DNA of 64,000 bases, taken from assembly GCA_032718565.1 (NCBI GenBank), contig JAVGVS010000003.1, forward strand, positions 3,025,221 to 3,089,220, in the 5' to 3' direction. Shown in pieces: positions 1-12,757 of this stretch. The first letter of the stretch is position 1; every line of letters begins with the position of its first letter. A program made the translations under genes and the position numbers. The notes below the pieces were generated by a model that saw nothing but the letters and a program-made list of their open reading frames with translations, had not been told where the DNA came from and did no database searches. Origin of the DNA: Distichodus sexfasciatus (Eukaryota > Chordata > Actinopteri > Characiformes > Distichodontidae).

Positions 1-1784
1 TCCCTGCAGCAGTATTTTTGCATGACGAAAAAGAGAATGCTTTTTCTTTCTCTCTCTCTTTTCTATCTTTCATTCATTCTCTCTGGGCAATGATCTTGCG
101 ATGCCCTTGATACATTTTTCTTTTTTTCCAACTGATGTGTTTCAAGGGAATGCTGGTTAAATATTAATTGTTCCTTTTTATTCATTTATTCCCAAGTTTT
201 GTTGTTTATTTTTTACAAGTGAACTTTGAACACCCTCTTTTTACAACTCTTTTCATTTTCAGTTTTTTTTCCCCTGCTTCCCTTTCTGTTCTGTGCACTA
301 GGGGATGATTCCAAAAAAAATCCTAAGCCAAGCATACTAATATATTTTACAATGGCTATGAAAATGTTTTACATTTTTATTCACTTTTGATTGAGTACCA
401 CTCCGTTAAAACTTGCTATATGTTCGCATGATCAGAGATGAGATGCATTTTTGGACGCTTCTTCGAAACTGGAACTTGACTTGTGTGACTTTAGGCTACA
501 CATTCGTACAGAGACCCATATGAAGAGCATTAGGAAGCTCATTTAGAGAGTAAGAAAGTTCCTCTTTTAGAATGATCAGTATTTGTAAAGAACAGAGAGC
601 CATTGTGAATGAGAACTAGACCTCCGTGGCCATGTCAGTCGATCTGTTCATCGCCCCAGCTGTCCATCTGTCTGCCTATCTGTCTATGTCAGCAGTTTTA
701 TTTTTGCTCCCTCTGACCAGCAGACCTGAGAAGCAGGATGCTTTTCAGGTGGTTTTTTTTAGCTCTTTTGGTCAGAGGAGGGAAGGAAAATGTCTAATGG
801 GGAATTTAAGTGGATGTCTTACCTCTGCTCTTGATTTGTCCTCTGTTGTTATATCCTGTCCAAAGACCGACGCTTGAAACAGCCAGACCACTGGCTCCAG
901 GATGGGTGCATTCTTTGTGTGTGTGTGTGTGTGCACTCAGTTTGATGTGGATGTGTTTATCTGTGTGGTTACCTGTGGTTCCCAAACCACACTATCTATT
1001 GGTCACTTTCATACACTGGTTCCAGGTGCACATAAACTGTGTGTGTGTGTGTGTCCATCTGTGTGTCCATCCGTTCTCACTTATATTCAGGTTATTGTGA
1101 GTAAAGGCTAAAGGAGTGATTAATTGTAGCCATATAGCATGGAACAGAGCTTTTAAGCTCCATCTACAGCCAGCCCCCTCTGATGAATGTGGATTTAGTT
1201 TATGGAGAACATAGTCTGGTGGTGTTTGTGTGTGAGTAATGTTCAAAATCTAGCTGTCTAAGCAGTGTGTATCCATACAGGCAAACTTAGACGGGTAGGT
1301 AAACATCCTGTGCTTGTGTCTGTACTACAAAAAACAGTAAACTGCACTGAACTGATTATTTGTTATTGTTAACATCACAACACACAGTGCACCACAGTGA
1401 AATGCAAGAGATCATATTTAATCATTGTGCACTATGTTCTGTGCTGTGTTGACAATGACAAATAATCACTCACTTCTCAGATAAATACAGTTATGGAAAA
1501 AACTTGTGATCTTGGTTTTAAAAGTGTACCATACTACCTTTCAATGTGAAAATCTGTTTTAAGATGTTGTTCAAATTAATTAAGACACACTTTCACTGTG
1601 ACAGTCTGCGTCTGAAGCTGGAGTTTTGAGGCCCACAGTTCTCTGTGTAACATGATAAGTTCTACCCAGAAGAAAAGTGGTCAATCAGACAGAATGCTGA
1701 GGTAGCACAAGCAGCAGTTAAAGCAGATTTAATGCAGTGTATGTGTGTACTTGTATTTGAAAGTGTGTTTCTACTGTGTTGTAG
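1..1784 (+). other. LPP: LPP intron upstream of pre-LIM exon (partial)
   Basis: This is intronic sequence upstream of the first visible LPP exon; its own donor lies outside the window. I see no exon in it. It holds short (GT)n runs near 917-934 and 1038-1055 and a pair of inverted SINE-A tails at 1357-1478 (listed separately). The open frames here run through the GT repeats and look accidental. The acceptor at 1783-1784 is preceded by a T/G-rich stretch. Confidence 0.7.
1357..1478. repeat. Inverted pair of SINE-A 3' tails
   Basis: The left arm (about 1357-1403) is the reverse complement of the SINE-A tail (ATTATTTGTTATTG, then CACAGTGCACCACAGTGAAATG-like sequence). The right arm (about 1424-1478) is the same tail in + orientation, ending ACAAATAATCACTCAC. 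The arms form an imperfect inverted repeat around a roughly 20-bp centre. No tRNA-like head is present in either arm. Confidence 0.75.
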
Positions 1785-1884
1785 GCTCCTGGCCAGAGCA
1801 TGGTCCGTCCGGAGGAAGAGCTAGACCGACTGACCAAGAAGATGCTTTACGACATGGACCACCCGCCCTCAGAGGAGTACTTTG
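1785..1884 (+). CDS. LPP: LPP pre-LIM exon
   Basis: This internal coding exon encodes the acidic/basic linker just before the first LIM domain of LPP. Reading from 1785 in phase 0 gives 33 codons plus one base. The peptide contains EEELDRLTKKMLYDM followed by a PPSEEYF stretch, the hallmark pre-LIM sequence shared by LPP and TRIP6. It is bounded by TTGTAG upstream and TTTG/gtcagt downstream. The leftover G joins GC of the next exon to make the Gly before the LIM1 Arg-Cys. LPP is a zyxin-family scaffold at focal adhesions and cell-cell contacts that also enters the nucleus. The start codon, proline-rich region and export signal must lie upstream of the window. TRIP6 is the main alternative; the later exons favour LPP. 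Confidence 0.93.
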
Positions 1885-2171
1885 GTCAGTCACTTTTACA
1901 TTATTGCATATTCATATTTCACACACACAACTTTTGCTAGAACTTTTGGTAAATGAAGTACATATTTACACACACACAAACAGATAAACATGTGAGCATT
2001 GTAGAGATCTTTTAGTTCAGTAGTTCAAGTCATGAGCCAAACAGAGAATGTGTGGCTTAGTAGCCAGAGAAGGAGAATGTGCATCATTCTTATATACTTG
2101 TTGCTTTGAAAGGCCTATAGACCCAGGTGTGATTACATGTTGTTACAAAAAGTACAAACATTATTTTCATG

Positions 2172-5100
2172 CTACGCTATATTATACTATACTATACCAC
2201 ACTATACCACTCTATACTGTACCACACTATACTATAACATACCACACCAAACTATTCTGTACTACTCTATGTACTATACTACACCACACTATACTCATTC
2301 TACTGTACCACAATTATTTCATACTATAACATACAATACAACACGATACCACCCTGTACTGTACCACACTATAGTATACTATGAGATACCACACCACACT
2401 ATACAACTCTGTACTGTACTATGACATACTACACCACACTATACCACTCTGTACTGTACCACACTATACTATACTATAACATACAATACAACACTATACC
2501 ACCCTGTACTGTACCACACTATAGTATACTATGAGATACCACACCACACTATACAACTCTGTAAATGGTACTATATATACTACACCACACTATACCACTC
2601 TGTACTGTACCACACTATACTATACTATAGCATACTACACCACACTATACCACTCTAGTACTGTACCACACTATACTATACTATAACATACCACACCACA
2701 CTATACAACTCTGTACTGTACTATGACATACTACACCACACTATACCACTCTGTACTGTACCACAATTATAATTATACTATAACGCATCAAACCACACTA
2801 TACCACTCTGTACTGTACCACACTATACCACTCTGTACTGTACCACACTATACTATACCACTCTGTACTGTACCACACTATACCATAACAACATACCAGC
2901 ACTATACTCTCTATACCATACTTATATTGTAACATACCACACCATTAATTATACTACTCTGTACTGTACTATGACATACTACACCACACTATACCACTCT
3001 GTACTGTACCACACTAAACTATACTATAACAAAGCACACCACACTATACCACTCTGTACTGTACCACACTATACTATTCTATACTATAACGTACCAAACC
3101 ACACTAACCACTCTTGTAATTGCAAAATTAATTATACTATACTATAACAAAAGCACACCACACTATACTACCTTGCACTGTACCATACCACCAAACATAC
3201 CCCACCACAATATACCAATTTGCACTGTACCACACTATACTATACTATAACAAACCACACTATACCACTCTGTACTGTACCACACTATACTATAGCATAC
3301 CACACCACACCACACTGTACCACTCTATACTGTACCACACTATACTATAACATACCACACTATACCCACTCTGTACTGTACCACTTGCACTATACTAAAA
3401 ACATACCACACCACACTGTACCACTCTTACACTGCACTCATTAATTATACCATACTATAACATACCACAATTACACTATACTACTCTGCACTGTACCACA
3501 CTATACCTCATAATTTCATAATTTCACACCCTTACACTATACCTCCACTTATACTGTACCACAGCCATACTATACTATAGCATACTCACTCCACACTATA
3601 CCACTCTGTACTGTACCACACTATACTATACCACTCTGTACTGTACCACACTATACTATATTATAACATACCACACTGTACCACACTATACTGTACTAAA
3701 ACTTACCACACCACACTATACCACTCTATACTGTACCACAATATACTATACTATAGCATACCACTCCACACTATACCACTCTGTACTGTACCACACTATA
3801 CTATACCACTCTGTACCAAAATGCACACTATACTATATTATAACATACCACACTGTACCACACTATACTCTACTAAAACTTACCACACCACACTATACTA
3901 TACCACTCTATACTGTACCACACTATACTATAACATACCACACCACACTACACCACTCTGTACTGTACCACACTATACTTCACTCACACAACACTATATC
4001 ACTCTGTACTGCACTAATTATACTATAACATACCACACCACACTATACCACTCTGTACTGTACCACACTATACTACACTACACAACACTATACCACTCTA
4101 TACTGTACCACACTATACTATAAATATACCACACCAATAATTATACCACCTGTACTGTACCACACTATAATTATAACATACTCACACCACACTATACCAC
4201 TCTCTATACTGTACCACACTATACTATAAATATACTCACACCACACTATACTAATTTCTATACTGTACCACACTGTACTATAACATACCACATTACACTA
4301 TACCACTTGCATTGTACCACACTATACTATATAACATACCACACCACACTATACCACTCTGTACTGTACCACACTATACTATAGCATACCACACCATTAA
4401 TTACACCACTTGTATTGTACTCACACTATACTATACTATAGCATACCACACTATACCACTTGTACTGTACCACACTATACTATAACATACTACAATTATT
4501 AATTATACCACTTGTACTGTACCTATGCTATACTATAACATACTATGCTGTGCTATACTACATCATTACACACTATACCTATACTATAACATACCACACC
4601 ACACTATACCACTTATACTGTACCACATCATACTATAACATACCACACAACACTATACCACTCTATACTGTACCACACTATACTATAACATACCACACCA
4701 CACTACACCACTCTGTACTGTACCACACTATACTATGCACATACACACACCACACTACATATTCACTCTGTACCGTACCACTATACTATAAATATACCAC
4801 ACTAATTATACCACTCTCTATACTGTACCACACTATACTATAACATACCACACCACACTATACCAATTTATACTGTAAATTTTACACTATACCATACCAT
4901 ACTATAGTGTACTATACCACTCTGTACTGTACCATACTATACTATAACATACCACACTCACACTATACCACTCTATACTGTACCATACTATACTATAACA
5001 TACCACACCACACTATTCCACTCTGTACTGTACCACACTATACTATATCACTATAGCATACCGGCTAATTATACCACCTTGCACTGGTACCACACTACAC

Positions 5101-7292
5101 AACACTATATCACTCTATACTCTACCACACTATACTATACTATAGCATACCACACTATACCACTCTATACTGTACCACACTACACAACACTATATCACTT
5201 CTATAATTGTTCATACTACTATAGCATACCACACTATACCACTCTATACTGTACCACACTATACTGTACCACACTACACAACACTATATCACACTATACT
5301 ATAACATACCACACCACACTATACCACTCTATACTGTACGACACTATACTCAAAATTCACACTATACTGTACCACACCACACAACACCATACCCCTAGCA
5401 CGTACTACACTATACTATAGCGTACCACACTATACCACTCTTATACTGTACCACACTATACTGTACCACACTACACAGCACTATATCACTCTATACTGTA
5501 CTATACTATACTATACTATACTATACTACACTACACCACTGCAACAGGTACCACTATACTATAGCATACCACACCATTAATTATACCACCTGGCTACTGT
5601 ACCACACTATACTATAACATACCACACAATTACACTATAATGCACCTATACTGTACCACACTATACTATAACATACCACAATCATTGACTATATACCACT
5701 CTGTACTGTAAAATTACTACCACACACATAACATACCTACACCAGTACCATACCAATTTGTACTGTACCACACTATACTATAAATATAACACAATCAACA
5801 CTATACCAATTTATATACTGTACCACACTATACTGTACCATACCGTACTGTACCATACTACACTATACTATACTGTACAATACCATACCACACTATACTA
5901 TACACACCACACCACACTATACCACTCTGTACTGGTACCACACTATACCAGAACATACCACACCACACCATACCACTCTGCACTGTACCACACTATACTA
6001 TGTGCATACCACACCACACTACACCAATTTGCACTGTACCACACTATACCTGAGCACTATAGCATACCACACTATACCACTCTGTACTGTACCACACTAT
6101 ACTATAACATACCACACCACACTATACCACTCTGTACTGTACCACACTATACTATAACATACCACACCACACTGTACCACTGCACTGTACCACACTATAC
6201 TCAGTAACATACCACACCACACCAAGTACCACCTCTATACTGTACCACACTATACTATAACATACCACACCACACTATACCACTTATACTCAGCCCACAC
6301 TATACTATAACATACCACACCACACTACATCACTCTGTACTGTACCACACTATACTATAACATACCACACCACACTACACCACTCTGTACTGTACCACAC
6401 TATACTATAACATACCACACCACACTATACCACTCTATACTGTACCACACTATACTATAACATACCACACCACACTATACCACTCTATACTGTACCACAC
6501 TATACTATAACATACCACACCACACTATACCACTCTGTACTGTACCACACTATACTATAACATACCACACCACACTATACCACTCTATACTGTACCACAC
6601 TATACTATAACATACCACACTATACCACTCTGTACTGTACCACACTATACTATACTATAGCATACCACACTATACCACTCTATACTGTACCACACTACAC
6701 AACACTATATCACTCTATACTCTACCACACTATACTATACTATAGCATACCACACTATACCACTCTATACTGTACCACACTACACAACACTATATATCAA
6801 TCTATACTGTACCATACTATACTATAACATACCACACCACACTATACCACTCTATACTGTACGACACTATACTGTACCACACTACACAACACTATATCAC
6901 ACTATACTATAACATACCACACCACACTATACCACTCTATACTGTACGACACTATACTGTACCACACTATACTGTACCACACTACACAACACTATATCAC
7001 TTACACGGTAATTACATCACATACTATAGCTGCATTCACACTATACTCACTTATACTGTACCACAATTATACTGTACCACACCATACAGCACTATATCAC
7101 TCTATACTGTACCACACTATACTATACTATAGCGTACCACACTATACTATGCCACTCTATACTATACTGTAACACACCACATTATGCTATACCACAATAT
7201 ACTATACCATACTGTGCTCAGCCACACTATACTACAAGGTACTGTACCGTTCCACACTGTACTGTATTATAATACATTGTATATCACACTAG
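2172..7292. repeat. 5.1-kb tandem array of a 50-bp, pentamer-built unit
   Basis: The stretch is a continuous array of ACTAT/ACCAC-type words. Between about 6310 and 6600 the period is exactly 50 bp: the word CATACCACAC recurs at 6361, 6411 and 6461. The 50-bp unit itself splits into ten pentamers of a common form, such as TACCA, CACTA, TACTA, CACCA and TACTG, so it probably grew from a pentanucleotide microsatellite. The + strand (sense to LPP) is nearly free of G except in TGTACTGT-like words. From about 2.9 to 6.1 kb the array is irregular, with intruding AATTA/AATTT words and length variants. All + strand open frames here read as His/Thr/Tyr/Leu repeats and are not genes. The array starts 287 bp after the pre-LIM exon. 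Confidence 0.95.
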
Positions 7293-7456
7293 TCTATAGT
7301 CTAAAACTATATTTAGGAACTCAGTAATTGTCTTTTCTTTTTGTGTCTACTAGTTATCCCTTTTACATAGCTCAGTTTACATTTTTGTCTTCTTGCTGTC
7401 AGCCCACGATGTAAATGAATAAAACATGGGGATGGGTCAAATACAGGGGCAACATT

Positions 7457-7577
7457 TTGTTGTGGTGGTGGTCTAATGGTTAGGATACTTGCCTCTTGTA
7501 CAAGAGGTTGTGGATTCAAATTCTACCTCCAGCACTGCCACCACTGGGACCCTGAGCAAGAAACTTTTAACGCCAGA
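7457..7577 (+). repeat. SINE-B copy (5' half)
   Basis: It has a tRNA-like head (GGTCTAATGGTTAGGAT, then GTGGATTCAAATTC as B box), followed by the CACCACTGGGACCCTGAGCAAG body typical of this family in the window. It stops before the usual tail. Confidence 0.75.
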
Positions 7578-8230
7578 TAAAGATATTTGTGTGGAGTGAA
7601 AGAAAGTTTTCCGAACATCTAATACTGATAGAAAGTTACAGACACTTGGAACTTTGGCTCAAGAACAGTAAAGAAATTGTATGTCCTTCAGCAAAACATT
7701 TTTGTGCATGCCTTATTCTTCCTGAATCCTAAAATATCCGTCTCTTGATATTTTACATCTTCCTCTGTTCCCCACATCTCTTTTTAGTTGTTTGCATGTG
7801 AATGTGGGTTCGAGAGGGTGGTAGCCCTGACTTATTATTAGATGTGTGAAATCAGAATGTGGATGTGGGGCTGCTCGGTCTGTCTGAGACCATCGTTTGC
7901 ATGGATGAATGGGAAGAGGCTTCTAAGTCGCAATCTATGAAACAGGTGCATTTTGTCACTCTTGCAGAAGTGAACTAACTCTGACAAATGTGGGAGGAGG
8001 TGTGTTTGTAAGTGTGTCAACGTAATCATTTCCACTCGCCTCACGATTTATAGTGCTTCCATTATAGCGGTTCCCATTAAGGAACGTAAAACGCCATCAC
8101 ACTTCTCCTTTTTGGAGGCCTTGTTTGTAGCTGAGAGGGTCAAACCCCGAACAGCATTCTGCCTCGCGTGCACATTGAAGGAAGGGATTGTCCCTGTCTG
8201 ATGAGCGCGTAAACATGTTTTTCCAAATTC
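7578..8230. other. Unassigned intronic sequence
   Basis: I see no exon, repeat family or RNA gene here. Composition is ordinary and the short open frames have no recognisable content. Confidence 0.5.
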
Positions 8231-8239
8231 TGATCGTGT

Positions 8240-8535
8240 TGTGGTGTGAGAATGAGATGTTTTCTCATGGGCAAAAGATGTTTACATGTGCTCATAAGAT
8301 GCTTTGCTTTCTCATGTTCACAAGAAAATATTGCATGCTCACACAAAAGCATCTCTGCTCACAATAAAACACCTGTGCTGACATCAAACATAAATGTTTA
8401 GATGAAAAACATCTTGTGCTCACACAAAAATATCTTAGGCTTATGTGAAAACAAAAATGTTTTATGCTCACTTGAAATCATCTTATGCTTACATGATACT
8501 TGCTTGTGCACACATGAAACTTTTGTTTTATTTAG
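8240..8535. repeat. Degenerate minisatellite (CATCTTGTGCTCACA type)
   Basis: The word CATCTTGTGCTCACACAA and variants recur about every 20-31 bp, separated by GAAAA. A cleaner version of the same unit occurs at 51256-51340. Frames through it read as repeated Cys-Glu-His-Lys peptides on the minus strand, which is an effect of the repeat and not a gene. Confidence 0.7.
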
Positions 8536-9340
8536 GTTTTTTCTCACACATCCCTTCAGGGTCTCCGTAGCAATGCAAGCCCTTGCAGTAGTATTTTTAA
8601 AAACTTGCAAAAATTGACTTGATATTATAATATTCATCCATATTCAATTAACAACAAATGGATTCAGGGTGAAACACCACATCTGCCCCCCCCCCAACTG
8701 TAGGTACAGTATTGTTAGTGAGCAGAGGGGGTGCTTATTCTGCCGACACTCGCACTGGTAATGCAAGCGTTGTACACACACATACATACACACACACATA
8801 TATATATATATACACACACTTCTGTCACTCTGGCTCTTTTGTCCTTTTGAAGAATGGCTGCCCCAGAGCCCTGGTCTGCTCATCTGAAGTTAACCCCCCC
8901 CGCCCACTCCTGACCACTCAGCACGCACCACAAATCCCTTTCAACCCTTGTCCCTCGGGCCGAGAGCAGTACAGTGATGAAATCTCTCTCGCTCGCAGTA
9001 ACAGCTCGTGCTCTCCAACCTCTTCATTTGAGTACCGCAAGGTCAGGTGCAGCAGGGAATGTAAATGCTCTTAATGTGTTCGTAGTCAAGGTTAACAAGG
9101 CAAGGTCATGAAGCAGGGCAGAGCTGTCACTAATGGCTATTTTGATTAATGCAAACAATTAATTAATAATCTCTTACTTTTGTCCAAAAAATCAAACGAC
9201 CATTTTTATGCCTCACAATAATTATAACAACAATAATAATGATTACAACATCAATTATTATAACAGCAATAATAATAATATAATGGCTGTAATTACATCA
9301 CTACTATTTAATCTGTAATAATTGTGGTAATATTCACAAT
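8536..9340. other. Intronic sequence with short microsatellites
   Basis: It contains a CA/TA microsatellite at about 8775-8820 and AAT-rich stretches at about 9218-9290. Otherwise I recognise nothing. Confidence 0.5.
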
Positions 9341-9500
9341 GGGACCCATTGACCAATGTATTCTTAAGTTTTATTCTAAAATTGTTCTTAAGAAAGTTAG
9401 CATATTTATTTTTGTCATTTACTGTACTGTAGAAGTGAAGAAAACCTATAAACACATATTTTCAGCAGTTTTACATAACAACGGTTATCTTAATTATACT
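9341..9500 (+). mobile_element. Partial MITE, CATTCACCAA family
   Basis: It begins GGGACCCATTGACCAATGT and continues with TTCTTAAG words and AGTGAAGAAAACC, matching the body of the better copies at 11398 and 62956. The right terminus is not recognisable. Confidence 0.5.
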
Positions 9501-10013
9501 AGAAATAATTTATGATTTTAGCGTGTATGTGACATCTCCTGCACAAATAAATGTGCCTAAGATGTTGATAGAAATAACATATTGGATAGGTTACATCTCA
9601 GTTAGCCTCCAATTGAAGTATACACACACACCTACCTACCCTGCACCCCAAATTAATGTAGAATAGACGCAGATTCCAGCCTAAACATTTTCTTAAACAC
9701 ATACTGTATATACTGGAACTTTATCTAGTATGTAAACAACTTATCAGAATCAATTTATCAACTTATCAGTATGCTTGACCATACAAGAAATGTGTTGCCA
9801 GTTTACGGAGATCCTACAGTGCACACGTACTCATTTATACATAGCAGACAGAATAGAGTGCATACATAAATCACTTACACAGAATAATGGACACTGAGAA
9901 GCATAACAGCGAAATGATGATGAATGTAAAGATGAATATATTTCACATGGTACTGATGGTAAAGTTATGGTATAGTAATAAATCTTGCACATGTAAAATA
10001 AGCCTCAAACGAA
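9501..10013. other. Unassigned AT-rich intronic sequence
   Basis: I see nothing recognisable here beyond AT-rich sequence. Confidence 0.5.
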
Positions 10014-10222
10014 AGGAGTGATTATTTGTCATTGTGAACACACAGCAGCCACAGTGCATCAAAGCGAAATGTGACCTTTGCATTTGACCCAGCTGTAAAG
10101 GAGCAGTGGGTAGTTGACATGGCCAGCGCCCGGGTGGGTAGCTTTCTCACGAGGAACCCAGCGGATTCGAACCAGTGATCATGGGGCCAACTCAGCCCTA
10201 ATCATTACACTACCACTTTCTC
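10014..10222 (-). repeat. SINE-A copy
   Basis: This reverse-strand copy of the window's commonest SINE runs from the tail (reverse of CAAATAATCACTC) to the tRNA-like head (reverse of GGTAGTGTAATGATTAGGG, with a B box near GGTTCGAATCC). Confidence 0.85.
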
Positions 10223-10245
10223 CAAGGTAATAAACATTTTATGTG

Positions 10246-10362
<117 letters not shown>

Positions 10363-11000
10363 CAAAATCATTCAAAAATTACAAACTTTTAGCTGTTTGC
10401 AATAAACAGTTCAAACAAGAACAATTTAAACAGCTCAACACAACTAATATTGCAAGTAGTTTTTCCACATTCAACAGAAAATGTCACTTTTACCGACTAC
10501 TGCAGTTTCTGTATAACCACTTACAAATAGAGTTTTATAGCAAGGGGGTCATAGACTTAAAAACAAAGTATGAAAAATAACTATTCTGCTTTTAATAATG
10601 AGTGTATTTGGATAAACCATGTTAAAAATCTCTCCTGTTAATGGTAATTTAGGGTGATTTTGACTTGCTGGTGTTTCATCCTCCAAAATAGTGGTAGCTA
10701 TGTGTTTTCCCTTCCGGAACTCAATCCTGTTACCGTACCCATCCCCACTTTACATAGCGAACAAAACACCTTTTCTTGCTTTCTGATGATCTGAATTGTT
10801 CCCATGCTTTCAAAGCTTTGAGTCTTTGGAAAAATTTTCCCTGAACTTTTTTTTCCACAGTCTTTTGAAACCTGTCACATTGACTGGAACGTCATTCCCA
10901 CAGCATTTGCGTGTGGATAATAACAAAATAATATTTGTCACAATTATGCAAAACATTTCGAAAATGTAAATAATGATGCATCAGTATTTCAGCACCGACG
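10363..11000. other. Unassigned AT-rich intronic sequence
   Basis: I recognise no exon or repeat family here. Confidence 0.45.
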
Positions 11001-11004
11001 TCAC

Positions 11005-11295
11005 TGACTTTGTCGTCTGCTAGCGGCAGTCCTGGGCCGGCACGTAGCGGAGCGAGGCTGGTTTAAGCCGCAGTGTCCTGGTTTTGGGCCGGCCGTGCGT
11101 CAGCGCTTTGTGCCCCGGAGCGAGTGTGTTGCCGGCTGCATCGTCCCGACCGCACGCACTGACACTGTTTGCAAACTGGCTCGTGTTGGCCGGAGGGCGG
11201 CTGAAAGCAGCTCGGCCGGCCTGTAAGTGGGTCAGAAGCGAAGGCAGGTCACTGAGACAGGCCCAGCTGCCGTCAACCTCTGCTCCAGCGGTCAA
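11005..11295. promoter_or_regulatory. CpG-rich patch inside intron
   Basis: GC content and CpG density rise sharply against AT-rich flanks, with words such as GGGCCGGCCGTGCGTCAGCG and GGAGCGAG. Open frames of 128 aa (minus) and 99 aa (plus) exist only because GC-rich DNA lacks stops, and neither resembles a known protein. An intronic CpG island or enhancer is one reading; a GC-rich repeat is the alternative. Confidence 0.4.
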
Positions 11296-11397
11296 GAGAG
11301 AGAGAGCGTGTGTGTGTTTCGGTTTACAGCATGAAGAGAGAGGGATGAAGCAAGAGAGGAGATTCTGTAGGAAGAAGGCATGAGATAAAATATCACT

Positions 11398-11647
11398 GGG
11401 CCGCATTCACCAATACTTTTGTGTTTTTCTTAAATTTGTTCTTAAGAAAGTAGAGACATTTAAATATAATATATGACTGTGGAAATGAAGAAAACACAAT
11501 AAGCTAATGTTTTGCACAAACATGCAATAAAATTTGTCAAATTTGTTCTTATCTAAGAAAAAATCTTAAATATGAAAACATTGGTGAATTTTAGAATTTT
11601 TGTGAAAATAACAAATTTCTGTTCGATGGTTGAGGAATGAGGCTCTT
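11398..11647 (+). mobile_element. MITE, CATTCACCAA family
   Basis: The left end is GGGCCGCATTCACCAATAC. The right end, GGTTGAGGAATGAGGCTC, is its inverted match. The interior carries TTGTTCTTAAGAAAG and ACAATAAGCTAATG, shared with the copies at 9341, 33779 and 62956. No transposase is present. Confidence 0.75.
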
Positions 11648-11850
11648 TGTGTTGAACATCACAATGCATAATATTTTAAAATATTAAAATATTTTGTGGT
11701 AATGATATTTTGATAGAATTTTAATTTCATATTTTAACATCTAAAGCAAAGCATTTACAAAAGCTTAAACATTTGATTTTCTCCTAATTTTATAGATTCT
11801 TCTACTCATACATCTCAAAAATGATACTTTATGAAATCTGAATCGGAAAT

Positions 11851-12048
11851 CGTGGTGGTGGTGTAGTGGTTAGGATGTACGCCTCTGGACCAAGAGGTCA
11901 TGGATTCAAATCCTATCTCTAGCACTACCATGATTGGGTTCCTGAGCAAGACCCTTAACCCTAAGTTGCTCTCAGGGAAAATTTCCCTGAAATTAGGGAA
12001 CATATCACACTAGGTAAGAGCATCTGCTAAATGCTGTAAATGTAAATA
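11851..12048 (+). repeat. SINE-B, near full length
   Basis: The tRNA-like head (GGTGTAGTGGTTAGGATG with B box GGATTCAAATCC) is followed by CCTGAGCAAGACCCTTAACC and the tail GTAAGAGCATCTGCTAAATG with TAAATGTAAAT. The tail resembles that of L2-clade LINEs in fish, which suggests mobilisation by such a LINE. Confidence 0.85.
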
Positions 12049-12149
12049 AATTGCAATATGAATTGTATCATCATCATCATCATCTCTTACCCGCTAGTGG
12101 GATTATAGCTTGATGGTATATAAGAAAGAAAAATTGAACATATAGCAGT

Positions 12150-12474
12150 GTGAAGAAATTAATGTTACAATTGTATAGTGCTTTTCTAGATATGAAAACA
12201 CTTTACAGACATAATGTGCAGCTACGTCAGCTATCACTGCCTCATTTTCTTTATTTTTTGTTTCATATTGAAGAAAAAATCTTCACGTAAGACCCTAGAA
12301 GTGAACTGTAGAGAAGACGAGGCACTTGCCATATTATCCAGTAGAGCAGACATGCCATGAGTCAAGTCTGAACCCAGTGACACTGCCAGATCTGATCTGT
12401 CATTGAGGCTAACCTGCATGAAAACGCAGCGTACTGCAGGATATCTGATGCTTTCAGAAATCTACCCAAGAGCA
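12150..12474. repeat. Probable interspersed repeat fragment
   Basis: The stretch starts with a GTATAGTGCTTTTCTAGA...ACACTTTACAG-like motif that is common in fish LINE 3' ends. The remainder is not identified. A short (ATC)n run precedes it at about 12066-12083. Confidence 0.3.
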
Positions 12475-12757
12475 CCAATGAGCCATAACATTATGACCAC
12501 TGACAGGTGAAGAGAATAACACCGGTCACATGGTTACAGTGACAGTAACCGTAACCTGGCAGTGAGTGGGATATATTATGCAGCAATTGAACATTTTGTC
12601 CTTGAAGTTGAATCAAAAATGGGCAAGCCTATTGATTTGAGTAACTTTAACTAGGATTAAATTGTGATGATGGCTAGATAACTGGGTGCTCTTGTGGGAT
12701 GTTCCCAGTCTGCAGTGGTCAGGAACTATTAAAAGTGGTCCAAGGAAGGAAAACTGA
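12475..12757 (+). mobile_element. Tc1-like transposon remnant, 5' part
   Basis: It starts with the terminal motif GAGCCATAACATTATGACCA. It continues into GGGCAAGCCTATTGATTTGAG and AGTGGTCAGGAACTATTAAAA, degraded versions of the early transposase region of a familiar Tc1-like family. A SINE-A lies directly downstream, so the element is truncated. A second piece of the family lies at 41165-41495. Confidence 0.7.

Noticed and set aside
2048..6207. Many + strand open frames of 70-149 aa rich in His, Thr, Tyr and Leu
   Set aside because: They are translations of the tandem array, share one repeating peptide and exist only because the array lacks stop words in some frames.
2172..7292. CRISPR-like array
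   Set aside because: Units are contiguous and variable, with no unique spacers, and the context is a fish intron.
11020..11406. 128-aa minus-strand and 99-aa plus-strand open frames
   Set aside because: Overlapping frames in CpG-rich DNA, no domain recognised and no splice or start context.
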